A stretch of 64,000 nt of DNA from Lolium rigidum (GCF_022539505.1 NC_061510.1:267105687-267169686), one strand, 5' to 3'. Shown: positions 23,072-35,400, numbered from the stretch's first letter. A program made the numbers and translations. Notes: generated by a model from the sequence alone, not told the origin.

Positions 23072-25237
23072 ACATGCCATCATAACCTTGATCATACTAT
23101 TGTAAACATATGTAATGAATGCAGCAATCAAAACAATGGTAATGACATGAGTAAACAAATGAATCATAAAGCAAAGACTTTTCATGAATAGCACTTAAAG
23201 ACAAGCATCAATAAGTCTTGCATAAGAGTTAACTCATAAAGCAATAAATCAAAGTAAAGGTATTGAAGCAACACAAAAGAAGATTAAGTTTCAGCGGTTG
23301 CTTTCAACTTATAACATGTATATCTCATGGATAATTGTCAACATAGAGTAATATAACAAGTGCAATATGCAAGTATGTAGGAATCAATGCACAGTTCACA
23401 CAAGTGTTTGCTTCTTGAGGTGGAGAGAAATAGGTGAACTGACTCAACATAAAAGTAAAAGAAAGGTCCTTCGTAGAGGAAAGCATCGATTGCTATATTT
23501 GTGCTAGAGCTTTTATTTTGAAAACAAGAAACAATTTTGTCAACGGTAGTAATAAAGCATATGTATCATGTAAATTATATCTTATAAGTTGCAAGCCTCA
23601 TGCATAGTATACTAATAGTGCCCGCACCTTGTCCTAATTAGCTTGGACTACCGGATCATCGCAATACACATGTTTTAACCAAGTGTCACAAAGGGGTACC
23701 TCCATGCCACTGCATAAAGGTCTAAGGAGAAAGGTCGCATTTTGGATTTCTCGCTTTTGATTATTCTCAACTTAGACATCCATATCGGGACAACATGGAC
23801 AACAGATAATGGACTCCTCTTAATGCATAAGCATGTAGCAACAGTTAATGTTCTCATATGAGATTGAGGATATATGTCCAAAACTGAAACTTCCACCATG
23901 ATTCATGGCTTTAGTTAGCGGCCCAATGTTCTTCTCTAACAATATGCATGCTCTAACCATTAAAGTGGTAAATCTCCCTTACTTCAGACAAGACTGGACA
24001 TGCATAGCAACTCACATGATATTCAACAAAGAGTAGTTGATGGCGTCCCCGTAAAAATATGGTTATCGCACAATAAGCAACTTAATAAGAGATAAAGTGC
24101 ATAAGTACATATTCAATACCACAATAGTTTTTAAGCTGTTTGTCCCATGAGCTATATATTGCAAAGGTAAAGAATGGAAATTTTAAAGGTAGCACTCAAG
24201 CAATTTACTTTGGAATGGCGGAGAAATACCATGTAGTAGGTAGGTATGGTGGACACAAATGGCATAGTGGTTGGCTCAAGGATTTTGGATGCATGAGAAG
24301 TATTCCCTCTCGGTACAAGGTTTAGGCTAGCAAGGTTATTTGAAACAAACACAAGGATGAACCGTGCAGCAAAACTCACATAAAAGACATATTGTAAACA
24401 TTATAAGACTCTACACCGTCTCTCCTTGTTGTTCAAACTCTTTACTAGAAATTATCTAGACCTTAGAGAGACCAATTATGCAAACCAAATTTTAGCAAGC
24501 TCTATGTATTTCTTCATTAATAGGTGCAAAGTATATGATGCAAGAGCTTAAACATGAGCACAACAATTGCCAAGTATCACATTATCCAAGACATTTTACC
24601 AATTACTACATGTAGCATTTTCCGTTTCCAACCATATAACAATGAACGAAGCAGTTTCAACCTTCGCCATGAACATTAAAAGCTAAGAACACATATGTTC
24701 ATATGAACCAGCGGAGCGTGTCTCTCTCCCACACAAGCATGAATTTATTCAAACAAAACAAAAAACAAAAACAAACATACGCTCCAAGTAAAGTACATAT
24801 GATGTGACCGAATAAAAATATAGTTTCGAGAGAAAGAACCTGATAATTTGTCGATGAAGAAGGGGATGCCTTGGGCATCCCCAAGCTTAGACGCTTGAGT
24901 CTTCTTGAAATATGCAGGGATGAACCACCGGGGCATCCCCAAGCTTACAATCTTCACTCTTCTTGATCATAGTATATCATCCTCCTCTCTTGACCCTTGA
25001 AAACTTCCTCCACACCAAACTCGAAACAAACTCATTAGAGGGTTAGTGCATAATAAAAATTCACATGTTCAGAGGTGACACAATCATTCTTAACACTTCT
25101 GGACATTTCTCAAAGCTACTGGAAGGTAATGGAACAAAGAAATCCACCCAACACAGCGAAAAAGCAATGCGAAATAAAAGGCAGAATCTGTCAAAACAGA
25201 ATAGTCCGTAAAGACGAATTTTATTGAGTGTAGACAG
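23072..25237 (-). repeat. Element B: Athila-like 3' internal region
   Basis: This matches 17949-20180 of element A in the same orientation with frequent small differences. It ends around 25215, where the shared sequence gives way to about 20 bases and then a different LTR (25238). No gag or primer-binding site belongs to it. It may be the tail of a second element that shared its LTR with A across the gap. Confidence 0.8.
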
Positions 25238-26704
25238 TGTTGGGCCTCCAAGAGCAGAGGTTTGTAGAACAGCAGCAAGTTTCCCTTAAGTGGATCACCC
25301 AAGGTTTATCGATCTCAGGGAGGAAGAGGTCAAAGATATCCCTCTCATGCAACCCTGCAACCACAAAGCAAGAAGTCTCTTGTGTCCCCAACACACCTAA
25401 TAGGTGCACTAGTTCGGCGAAGAGATAGTGAAATACAGGTGGTATGAATAAATGCGAGCAGAGCAACGGCGCGTAAAAGTGCTTGTCGGTGTGCGCTTGA
25501 TGGTAGTAATATTGCAGGAAGTACAGATGCAGTAGAACAAGTAAACAAGCAGCGATAGCGATATTTAGGAACAAGGCCTAGGGATCATACTTTCACTAGT
25601 GGACACTCTCAACATTGATCACATAACGGAATAAATAGATAGATGCTAGACTCTACACTCTCTTGTTGGATGATGAACACCACTAACCGTGTAGGATTAC
25701 ACGAACCCTCAATGCCGGAGTTAACAAGCTCCACAATATTCAATGTCTCATATTTAAATAACCTTAGAGTGCATAACGGATCAACATAACCAAACCAAGT
25801 ACTAACATAGCATGCACACTGTCACCTTCACACTACGAAAGGAGGCATAGATCACATCAATACCATCATAGCAATAGTTAACTTCATAATCTACAAGAGA
25901 TCACAATCATAGCCTACGCCAAGTACTACACGATGCACACACTCGTCACCATTACACCGTGCAGTGAGGAATAAACTACTTTAATAACATCACTAGAGTA
26001 GCACATAGATGAATAGTGATACAAAACTCATATGAATCTCAATCATGTAAGGCAGCTCATGAGATCATTGTATTGAAGTACATAGGAGAGAGATTAACCA
26101 CATAACTACCGGTATGCACCCGAGCCTCGATGGAGAACTACTCCCTCCTCATGGGAGATAGCAGCGTTGATGAAGATGGCGGTGGTGTTGATGGAGGAGC
26201 CTTCCGGGGGCACTTCCCCGTCCCGGTGGCGTGCCGGAACGGAGACTCCTGTCCCCGGATCTCGCTTCGCGATGGCGGCGGCTCCGGAAGGTTTCTCGTA
26301 CCGTGGCTTTTTCGTCTCGAAGTTTTAGGTCGGTGGACCTTTTTATAGGCGAAGAGGCGGAGTCGGAGAGGCGACGAGGCGGTGACACACTAGGGGGGCC
26401 TAGGCCGCGCCGCTCGTCATCTGGGGGCCCAGTGGCCCCCTCCGGCGACTCTCGGGTGTTCGGGAAGCTTCGTGGGAAAAATAGGATGCTGGGCCTTGAT
26501 TTCGTCCGATTCCGAGAATATTTCCTTACTAGGATTTCTGGAACCAAAAACAGCAGAAAACAGGAACTGGCCCTTCGGCATCTCGTCAATAGGTTAGTTC
26601 CGGAAAACGCATAATAATGACACAAAGTATGCATAAAACATGTAGATATCATCAATAATGTGGCATGGAACATAAGAAATTATCGATACGTCGGAGACGT
26701 ATCA
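25238..26704 (-). repeat. LTR of a related Athila-like subfamily
   Basis: In minus orientation it begins TGATACGTCTCCGACG (26704) and ends GGCCCAACA (25238). The first 600 or so bases resemble the LTR of element A, but the remainder, including the TGTTGGGCCTCC edge, is different. The flanking 5-mers (GACAG left, ATGGA right) do not match, so it is not a clean solo-LTR insertion at this place. Confidence 0.72.
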
Positions 26705-27256
26705 ATGGACTACATCTATCATGAGATGTGGTCATGTGTGATGGAGAAGAAGCTTCCCGCGTTTGCTCCATACATTATGAAGCTCATTGAGGACACTTCG
26801 GTTGATACTTATGAGAGTACCCTCATTCACTCTATTCCTCTCTCTATCACAACCCATGAAGTGAAGGTTTTGAGGACCAAGCGCCACAACTCCCCCATAG
26901 AAGATGTTACACCCATGGATGAGAAGCCACCTAGCTGGGCTTCTAAGCTTGCTCGCCGCATGAGACAGATCTTTTGCCTCACCTCTGCAGTCAACCACCG
27001 TCAGTATCAGCAGCATGCAGAAGCCAAGAAGTCTCGGGTTCGTCAGAAGAGCATCATGAGGGCTCTTGAGGTGGAAGTGTCTCCTCCCGGATCCGAGGAG
27101 AACATCACTCCGGAGGCTGAGTGGGTCTCTCAGCATGGCATGCCTCTCCCTCCAGATGGTCTTGAGATCGAGTCTCCTCCTCACACTCCTCCCTACCCCG
27201 GCGCTACATCGAACCTCCCTCCCGACTGGGCTAACGCCGAACCTTGGGACGTGTAG
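26705..27256 (+). pseudogene. C-terminal part of an unrecognised retroelement ORF
   Basis: The frame is open from inside the preceding LTR to the stop at 27254-27256 and encodes about 183 residues. It starts MDYIYHEMWSCVMEKKLPAF and ends in a proline-rich tail, PPDWANAEPWDV. I do not recognise a catalytic domain. It lies directly upstream of several purine tracts and a Copia-type LTR. That position matches the extra, envelope-like ORF that many Sireviruses carry between pol and the 3' LTR, so it could be the end of such an ORF. The 5' part is replaced by the LTR at 25238-26704. Confidence 0.45.
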
Positions 27257-27290
27257 TTTCTCCTTTCCCTTTTTGGTGCCTTGGTGCCAA

Positions 27291-27729
27291 AGGGGGAGAG
27301 TGAGAACCTTATTAGGTTGCTCTCCGTTGGGTATTTGCATGGGGAGTCACAAGCTCGTGTTGGCTTTGATTTTTATCGCTTGTGATTCTATTTATCCTTT
27401 TGGTGTCGAACTATGTCCTAGTTTATTTGGCTTGTAAACTCTATCTATGTGTTTGGAACCTTATCTATGTATGGTAAACTCCGTATGTGAGTCTTCCATG
27501 GTTATCTATGTGTGCATGATCTTTTTTATCCATATGCCTATCACTATATTGTATTGTGCATGATCTTATTGCTAACCCATGGAAGATGGTTGCAAGATAT
27601 AGGGGGAGCTTCTTATGTACCAATGCTCATATCTAGGGGGAGCTCCTCTACATCTTGCACATTTTTGGTTTACATGCTTCATTCCTTGCAAATACTTGTG
27701 TTGTCATCAAACACCAAAAAGGGGGAGAT
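27291..27729 (+). other. Multiple polypurine tracts before a Sirevirus-like LTR
   Basis: The motif AGGGGGAG occurs at 27291, 27601, 27635 and 27720, the last (AAAAAGGGGGAGAT) directly touching the LTR start at 27730. Repeated polypurine tracts upstream of the 3' LTR are a known hallmark of the Sirevirus branch of Ty1/Copia elements. Confidence 0.75.
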
Positions 27730-29062
27730 TGAAAGAACATTTCCCGCCCTTTTGGGTTTTGTGTGTTTGATGTCAACACTAGGTATATATTTATGTGTGT
27801 TGATGTAGACAGTACAAGTTTTCGGAATATATATTTGATCGGCGAGATGGTTTGCCTGTTCGAAGTTCCGAAGGGTTTTTACTTCGGCGGAAGTTCCGGC
27901 TCCAAGCAGCGGAACTTCCGCCCGGTATATTCTGCGAAGCCTTTCAGCGCGAGTGTTGCTTGACGTTTTTGTTCCCCGGCCGGAAGTTCCGACGCTGGTG
28001 GCCGGAAGTTCCGGCCAGCGGAACTTCCGCCCCAACTTCCGGCAAGTTCGGAAATCGGTAATTGTGGCTCAGCATAGTCCAGGAAGGTTTCCTCGCAATT
28101 CCGGAACTTGGCCGGAACTTCCGGTCACCAGAAGTTCCGCCCTAGTTCCGCCCAAACATATGCTGAACTGGTTGTCTGACGAAGATTTTTCCTGGCGGAA
28201 GTTCCGGCCCTCCTGGCCGGTACTTCTGGTGCCAGCCGGAACTTCCGGCCATCCTGGCCGGAACTTCCGGTGTTAGTGGATTTCGCCCCAACGGTCAGAT
28301 CTGAGAGCTCCAATCATATAAATAGCTCTCTTCTCCAAAGGGACAAGTTTCTCAATCATTGCAAGAAAAATCTGCCAAGCTTCACCACCATTAGAGCCAC
28401 CTCAAGAACACAAGATTTGCAAGATCTCCTTCCTCCCCAACCAAAGCTCTTGATCTTTGGAGATTCGAAGGAGAAGACACCGATCTACATCCTCACCGAA
28501 GCGTTCTTCATTCCCCCTCATTTGTTTGAGGGATCTCATGCTAGTGTTCCTATTTGGTTCCCTAGTTGATTTTTGTTGATGTGTTGTTGTTGATTGTTGT
28601 ATTGTTACAGATTTGGGAGCCTCCAATTCAGTTGTGGATGTGTGCCCCAAGAACCTTGTAAAGACCGGTTTCCGCCTCGAGTAAATCCCTTAGTGGAAGT
28701 GGGCTAGGTCTTTGTGGCGTTGCTCACAGGAGATCTGAGTGAAGCCTTCGTGGCTGTTGGTTTGGCTTTCGTAGCAACCACACTCCTCCAAACGTAGATG
28801 TACCTTCTTGCAAAGGAAGGGAACTACGGGAATCATCTCCGTGTCAACGCGTGCTCCACTCTCGGTTACCTCTATCCTCTTCTATCTCTTATATTGTGTA
28901 GCTATATCTTGCTTAGTTGCTTATCTTGTCATATAGGTAAATTCACGTAGTTGCATATCTAGAGAATTTACCTTTGTGTCAAGCCTAAATTGAAAAAGAA
29001 CTAAAATTTGGTTAGCACCTATTCACCCCCACCCCCTCTAGGTGCGGCATACGATCCTTTCA
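27730..29062 (+). repeat. Sirevirus-like Copia LTR
   Basis: A 1,333-bp LTR begins TGAAAGAACATTTCCC and ends ACGATCCTTTCA. A polypurine tract lies immediately left and a tRNA-Met primer site immediately right. It contains a dense cluster of palindromic motifs in its first half. Its last 190 bases recur at 29818-30007. Internal-region ends flank it on both sides, so it is an LTR shared between a left and a right element remnant. Confidence 0.85.
27889..28268. repeat. Cluster of GGAAGTTCC palindromic motifs inside the LTR
   Basis: Nine exact copies of GGAAGTTCC or its complement GGAACTTCC occur in 380 bp: forward at 27889, 27982, 28004 and 28197, reverse at 27911, 28020, 28114, 28238 and 28260. 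Many are extended to GGCCGGAAGTTCCGGCC-like palindromes, and four or more degenerate copies lie between them. LTR regulatory palindrome clusters are described for maize Sireviruses with a different core sequence. A regulatory role here is inferred. Confidence 0.9.
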
Positions 29063-29064
29063 AT

Positions 29065-29076
29065 TGGTATCAGAGC
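29065..29076 (+). other. Primer-binding site, initiator tRNA-Met type
   Basis: TGGTATCAGAGC sits two bases after the LTR end at 29062. It is the standard primer-binding site of most plant Copia elements and fixes the orientation as plus. Confidence 0.92.
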
Positions 29077-29111
29077 CTCGGCTCTTATTTCGGGCTTAAC
29101 CGCCTAAGAGT

Positions 29112-29800
29112 ATGCCGAACGAGGAGTCCTCGGAAGGGGCCGCCAAGACGGTCTCCATGGAAGACTTCAATTCGTTGAAGTCCTCCATGGAAGCCCAAAT
29201 GGAAAGCATGAACAAGATGATTGCCGAGCTTTTGGCTCCGATCCCTCCCAAGGCTCCCATTGTAGAGGTAAAGGACACGGGTGCGTTAGAAGAGGGAGAT
29301 GCTTCGAAATTACCCTCCTCTACCAAACCCATGGAAGGTGATAACTTAAACACTATCAAATCTCCTAGGGCAACTAGTGGAGGTGAGAGCTACAATCGAG
29401 TAGCTCCACCTTTTCTATCTCCCGATATACCGGTTCCCCATCCCCATATGAACATTCGGGGCGACCCACCTAAGTTTTCCATTGAGAATTTCGATACTTG
29501 GCAATTTGAGTTTCGCTCTCATGTTTGCAGTGCCTCCATAAACTTTGGAGAATCATCATGGAAGGCTTCAAGCCATACAACCCCGACAAGTTGACTAGAA
29601 GAGAAGCGGTTGATAGTCAACTCAACAACACCGCCTTGCACATGATGCAAACTAGTGTGGGGACAAAGGAATTGCATCGTGTTCGGAACTACACCACCGC
29701 CAAGGAAGCTTGGGATGGTTTGGCCGCTAGTTGCATTGGAAGTGAGAGCACGAGGAGGAACAAGTATAATGCTCTTAAGAATAAAGCATCCCCCTCTTCT
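29112..29800 (+). pseudogene. Copia gag, 5' part, frameshifted
   Basis: The frame starts at the ATG at 29112 (MPNEESSEGAAKTVSMEDF). An N-terminal coiled-coil-like segment is followed by a Gag core beginning near PPKFSIENFDTWQFEFRSH (about 29467-29523). A one-base shift around 29530-29545 moves the rest into another frame, with LWRIIMEGFKPYN and the conserved AKEAWDGLAASCIGSESTRR (about 29701-29757). This is the UBN2-type Gag of Ty1/Copia retrotransposons. The sequence stops at about 29785, before any CCHC zinc knuckle, and joins a truncated LTR end. Protease, integrase and reverse transcriptase are absent. Confidence 0.85.
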
Positions 29801-29817
29801 AACGCACCCGTGTGTCC

Positions 29818-30007
29818 TTTACCTCTATCCTCTTCTATCTCTTATATTGTGTAGCTATATCTTGCTTAGTTGCTTATCTTGTCATATAGGTAAATTCACG
29901 TAGTTGCATATCTAGAGAATTTACCTTTGTGTCAAGCCTAAATTGAAAAGAACTTGGTTAGCACATATTCACCCCCCCCCCTCTAGGTGCAGCATACGAT
30001 CCTTTCA
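29818..30007 (+). repeat. Truncated second copy of the Sirevirus-like LTR end
   Basis: This matches 28870-29062 almost base for base, with a longer C run near 29975 and a few small differences. It ends with the same GATCCTTTCA. The junction with gag is at TTACCTCTATCC, suggesting a deletion that removed the rest of the internal region and the left part of the LTR. Confidence 0.9.
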
Positions 30008-31438
30008 GCTCTACAAACTGATACGGCTAGCAAGGCAAGTATCATTAGCCGGCCAAGTGACGATGGAAGTTGCGGGTTCGACGACGAGTGTGTGAACTCT
30101 GCGTAGACACAAAATCCTTGATCCTAAAATATAGTTGCATGTCTATGCCGTTTTTTTGTTGAAGGTGGTGGCTAGAAACTTTGCTTTGGGGAGGAAAATC
30201 CCTAAATCGATCTACCGTTGGACGTTCATCATAGACGCTCGTGTGACGATCCCTTCTAGAAGTCTTAACCTATGAGTTGTGTACTTTTCATTTATGTTGA
30301 CCTTTTATTATGGGGTTGATGGTATTGATGGATATAAAAGTCGTGACAATGCAGTGGAGCACCCACGTGAATGGTAGGGAGGTGATCATGTGCTAGTATT
30401 AGAATTTCTGAAATATCAGAAGATAAAATACTAATGAAATACACCAACTAATACATTGATTGCTAGCTACCAATCTCTTAGCGTACGGGTTGCTTAGATA
30501 AATGGTTACACGTATCCTGGTCTCCAAAAGGGAGTTTCGGACTCCACTACACTTCTCTACTAAGTTCTGCAAGCCGTACACCAAGGAATTGGTCTCCACA
30601 AATGTTGCTACATCTAGCAAATACACGAGCCGATAACCTATGGACATGTTGCTAAGAAGTTGTCATATTTTACAACTCTAGCAGCTACAAATATAAGCCA
30701 TGTATTGTTGCTATATGTGTGGAGAAGCTAGGCAAAATGGGGCTACGAACCTACCACATCCTTATACTCTAGGAGCCTCCACTAAATTATACCCGTATTG
30801 TTGCTAAATGATGTTGTTATCTCTAACCAAGTTCATAGTTTATATGGCATTGAAATTAATTAAGTTGAAATGATGTTTGAATCTGATTTTTTTTTTCATT
30901 TTCCTCTTCCATATCAATGCATAGAAAAAACTAAGAGACTGATTATCTAGATCATCAACTAAAATCGAGTATAGTTAAGTTGAAATATTCCTCCAACACA
31001 TAAACAATAATTAAAAGAGCAATTACCTAAATCATCAACTAAAATAAGTTTAATTAAGTGAATTTATTTAATCTCTTAACCATCCATACATAAAAGACTT
31101 AGATCTGGCTGATCAACGTTGAATCAATTCAACATTGATCAGACGAGTCCAAGTACCTTTTTATATTAAAAGTAAACCCACATGACAACAAATGGTTTGG
31201 CCGATGGTCCTGAATACGGACTTTATAAACCAACACCACGTTCAACTTTATAAACCGCGCGGACACTCTCTAAACTGGCGAGGTAAGACTAAGCATACCA
31301 CCCCGTGTGTCTCAACAGCGGGAGAGATGGTGGTTCGTTTTGGGTTAGCCCATCAAGGGTATTACTCTCATGGTCCCACCCGTCAGCGCAAAAAGGGTAC
31401 ATCAAAGCTATTACTCATGGTTCCAATTGTTAGCGCAG
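30008..31438. other. AT-rich spacer
   Basis: No coding region or paired repeats are recognised. It separates the Copia remnant from the MITEs downstream of the NPH3 gene. Confidence 0.4.
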
Positions 31439-31440
31439 TA

Positions 31441-31679
31441 CTCCCTCCATACTGGATTAATGGGCAATTACACATTTCGAAAAATAAGTTTGAATACTAA
31501 TTTGGTCAACAGAATATAAGATATACATCACAAAAATTATATTATTGGAAATATTTTTTAAATACGAATTCAATGGTATAATTTTTTTTTGGCATATATC
31601 TCATATTTTGTCAACCAAATTTGTAGTTAAACTTATTTCTTAAAGTGCGTAATTGCTCATTAATCCGGTATGGAGGGAG
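31441..31679. mobile_element. Stowaway-type MITE
   Basis: The element starts CTCCCTCCATACTGGATTAA and ends with its near-perfect inverted complement (to GGAGGGAG at 31679), with TA on both sides (31439-31440 and 31680-31681). TA duplication, size of about 240 bp and an AT-rich non-coding interior are typical of Tc1/mariner-derived Stowaway MITEs of grasses. Confidence 0.88.
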
Positions 31680-31959
31680 TACTAGTCAAAGGAATTGACT
31701 CCGACGGAAACGGTCCGTGTGGCCAAGGCTGGTGGAATGAGGACAAAAGTGATAATAGTTAAAAGCTTGGGGTTGGGTAAAACTTAGTAGTGCTAAGAAA
31801 AGTGGGGCACTTCCATGGAATCCTAAATTGAGAACATGTAGGATTTTTCTTTTTGTGATCATTTTATTTAGCTGTTTGCTTGGTTTTTAATAATACATAT
31901 TTGTGTGCACATCCTCCTTTTTGGGAAGTAAACGATCCGTACCAAAAGGTTTGTGCATA

Positions 31960-32214
31960 CTTCCTCCTTGCTATAATGTAGTGCATATAAGATTTTAAAA
32001 AAGTCAAACGATGTCTACTTTGACCAAGTTTTTTGATAAAAATATCTACATCTACCATACCAGATATATCCTATATGAAAATATAGATCATGAAGAATCT
32101 AATGGTATCGATTTAGTATTCTAGATGTTGATATTTTTTCTACATACTTGATCAAACTTTACATCGTTTGACTTTTAAATATTTTATACGCACTATATTT
32201 TGGCAGGAAGGGAG
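31960..32214. mobile_element. Stowaway-type MITE with an empty-site copy in the window
   Basis: Long inverted repeats (CTTCCTCCTTGCTATAATG... at the left, its complement ending GGAAGGGAG at 32214) and flanking TA dinucleotides (31958-31959, 32215-32216) define it. The duplicated locus at about 59187-59205 reads straight through this position with a single TA, which independently confirms both ends. Confidence 0.92.
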
Positions 32215-32459
32215 TACATAGTACTAGCATGTCCTTGCAAGTATGAACAATCCACTTGTACTGCTTCATCCAACGGATTACATAAAACTTTGCTACACAT
32301 CTCCGTTCTCCCTAATTAACACCCAAAACATCAGGAATGTTCACATCAAGCTCAAACCGCTGCCTCTTGGCACATTAAACCTAAACGAACTACATAAACA
32401 AAGCGATTAAAAGACAGTACACAGGAAGTTAAAATTACAAGCGAAGGGAGTTTCGTATT

Positions 32460-35400
32460 TCAGGCGTCAGCCGAGAGCTGTTTCTTCTGCTTCGACAGCT
32501 TAGCTTGCAGCTTGTCCAGCTTCGCGCTCATGCTCTTCTGCTGCTCGCTGACCGAGCCCTCCTGGGCACTGCACATCTGCGGCTTCATCTTCAGGTTGAA
32601 CTTCCTCGGAACATGAGAAGCCCAGCCTCCGCCGGTCTTGCCGCCACGACCAAGCTTCGAGATCTCCTGCCTCATGTCCGAGCACTCCTTCTCGAGCTCG
32701 GCCAAGCGCATCCTCATGTTATCCATGCCGACTTTCAGGACCTGGTTCTCCCTGACTGCCGTGGACCATCCACCAGCCTCACCGGACATTACCATGCCGC
32801 TCCGCAGTGGCCTCGATCCTTCAAGGTTATCGGACACGAGCAGGCACCCGGCGATCGAGGTTCTTAGCTGGAGCTGCTCAAAGAAGAGGACTTGCACGAC
32901 GACGCGAAGTGGTAGCCTCTCGTTCTGAGCGGCGTGAGTGCATGCTTCTAGGGAGAGCTTTTGACAGTCCATTAGCCGGCATAGCTGCTCCCGTTCAGCT
33001 TCTGACAGCCAGGAATGTGCCTGTGAGAAACACAAAATTGTGCTGTTAAACAGCTGCAAAGGCAAGTTGTACACATTTCATGCAGTTGCAGATATAGGTC
33101 AATATTCAGTAAAATGCTAACATTTTTTTGTTCCAAACAATTAAAGAACCACAATAGAACTCTACAAAAAGTAGGATAAAAGATCTAACCTTCAAGTACA
33201 CATCAATGGCACGATAGAGGCCATCATCTAGTGGCCGGGCATACTCAGGCACGGCAGATGCTAGAGCTTGGAATTTTGGAGGTTTCAGATTGACATCTGG
33301 TGCAATCTCGGCAAGGTAGCCATCAAGTAACCTCGCAACAGCAGTGATTGGTATTATAGAAGGTGATGCCATCATATCATCCATGCATGGGGAGGCACCG
33401 CCATTTGCCTGGTCCATTGCTAAGAAGTGCTCAAGAATCCTGCGCATGCACTCCACATTGTACAGTGTTTCCATGGTGTAAGAGTAATTTGGCAGCAGTA
33501 GATCTTCCAGACTGGCCTGGTCTAGTTGCATGCCAACCCGTTTCTCTAAGTTGGAAACGCATGTGGAGCTAGCTTTTAGAATCATGGATACACGAAGCAT
33601 CCCGAGCAGGACTTTTGTAGGTACTAAACCTTTCTGAACAGGCAATAGTCTGTCGACCTCCTCAAGCAAGTTCTTCTGTTCTATATCAGAAAGAGTAGCA
33701 GCCGGAGGCATTATTCCCATGCTATTGCGCCTATTGAGTCCTGGGAGATACTTCCTGGCATAGTACGTCAAAGAACCAGCGACAATCTCAGGCCGTATGC
33801 GTCGAGACTCCATACCAGAAATCAATCTCTTGTACATTGGAAAGCTCAATGATGAAGCATCTTCAAACCACCAGTCTGAACTGAAGTTTCTGGGCCTGGC
33901 ACCGGTGCTAATCCCATTCCACAGCACACTACCACCAGGGCTTTGCATGATGCCATGTTCCCTTATGGGCCAGCCAAACAGGTTTGGATCAGTAGTTGCT
34001 TTCGATGCTAATGACTCGATGCATCTCTTCACAATATGAAGATCTTCAGCATGAGGGAGGAGGTCATCACATGTTTCCAGCGCCTTTAAAGAATCTTTCC
34101 AGTTACGAAGGACTACTTGATTGAGGAACATTTCTGTCTGTGCAATCAAGTTGTCATCAGATAAATCTTCAGTCATCTGGAGATACTCAGATGCACAGCG
34201 TAGGCAGACAACATTTGCAGAGGAAAGTTCTATTTTCACTCCATAGCAGAACCTTGCCACCATCTCAAATGACTTTGCACCCCCTGGGATATCATTTAGT
34301 TTGATGATGCTTTCTACTTGGTCTGAACTCTCCTCGATCAACTGTTCAAGGATTGCACTCTTAGAAAGTAAAGGGAACTGCAGGGAGGATAACCAGCATT
34401 AAGGAGAAAGACAATAGGCATATAGTGGAAATGTACAAGGTAGGGAAAAAACAATAAAGATGCGTGAATGACCACCAGAGAAAGTTAACAAATGTCCTGT
34501 GCATTCTTTTCAAAGATGAAAATGCTACCCAGAAACTAATTCTCCAAAAATTAGTAGTTAAGGAATTCTTTGAATACAACTATTTGCGTATCCTTCCAAT
34601 AGGACTTATTATGGATAATGTATTCCTTTAAACCCACAAGTAGCTCCTTACATCTACAATATGACAGGGATAATGTTTACATGTGGTGAGTAACTAAAAG
34701 TTTGGTAGTCCTCCATAATGCTTTCGTAATGTTTTCTTGCACGGTTTTTCACTAACAAGCGATACAGTATCTATTTCTACCACCATAAAGGGCAAGATGA
34801 CTTGCAGAAACTCACAGGAAATGCGTCTTACCTTGTGAAGGTGGAAAGACATATCCCCAACCTCAACAGTAACATCACTTGGTAGTCCTGTTGTGCAGAA
34901 CCTAGAAGGTTCAAAAGCAGAAGAAAAGTCAACATCGGACGTACATAAATAAAACTTGCAGTGAGAAGATTTGAAACATATATATAAACGGTAACGATCC
35001 CTTGATGTGACAAACAGTGATGCTAAAGGTGATTGATTTCATGAATCATGCAGAGCTTGAGTTTTCCTTTAAAAACAAATCCAAACCTGCTCCCTGCTAA
35101 ATAAATACAAGATGGTTACGCCGTCCTCCAAAATGATTAATGAGGAACGATAGCATCTTGCTGCCAACTAATGTGATGTGGATCCATGAAAAACTGCAAG
35201 CCACCCCCACCACAGGCTAATTGCAGAAGCAGTCAACTGCAATCATCTTTGTGGATACACAATAAGTGAATGACACCCCACCATGCGTCAACTGTGGAAC
35301 CGCATCTAGCATGTGCAATGAGACACCAAGGTAGGTAATGCCGTAAAGTCATCCCTGATTTCCTGAGAAATATGCATGACTCAAGCGTGCCTTGCATACT

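Noticed and set aside
27953..28276. Open frame through the Sirevirus-like LTR
   Set aside because: It is a translation of the palindromic repeat cluster and lies inside an LTR.
32505..33049. Plus-strand open frames opposite the last NPH3 exon
   Set aside because: These are antisense shadows of the conserved NPH3 coding exon; the minus-strand frame has clear family motifs and splice sites.
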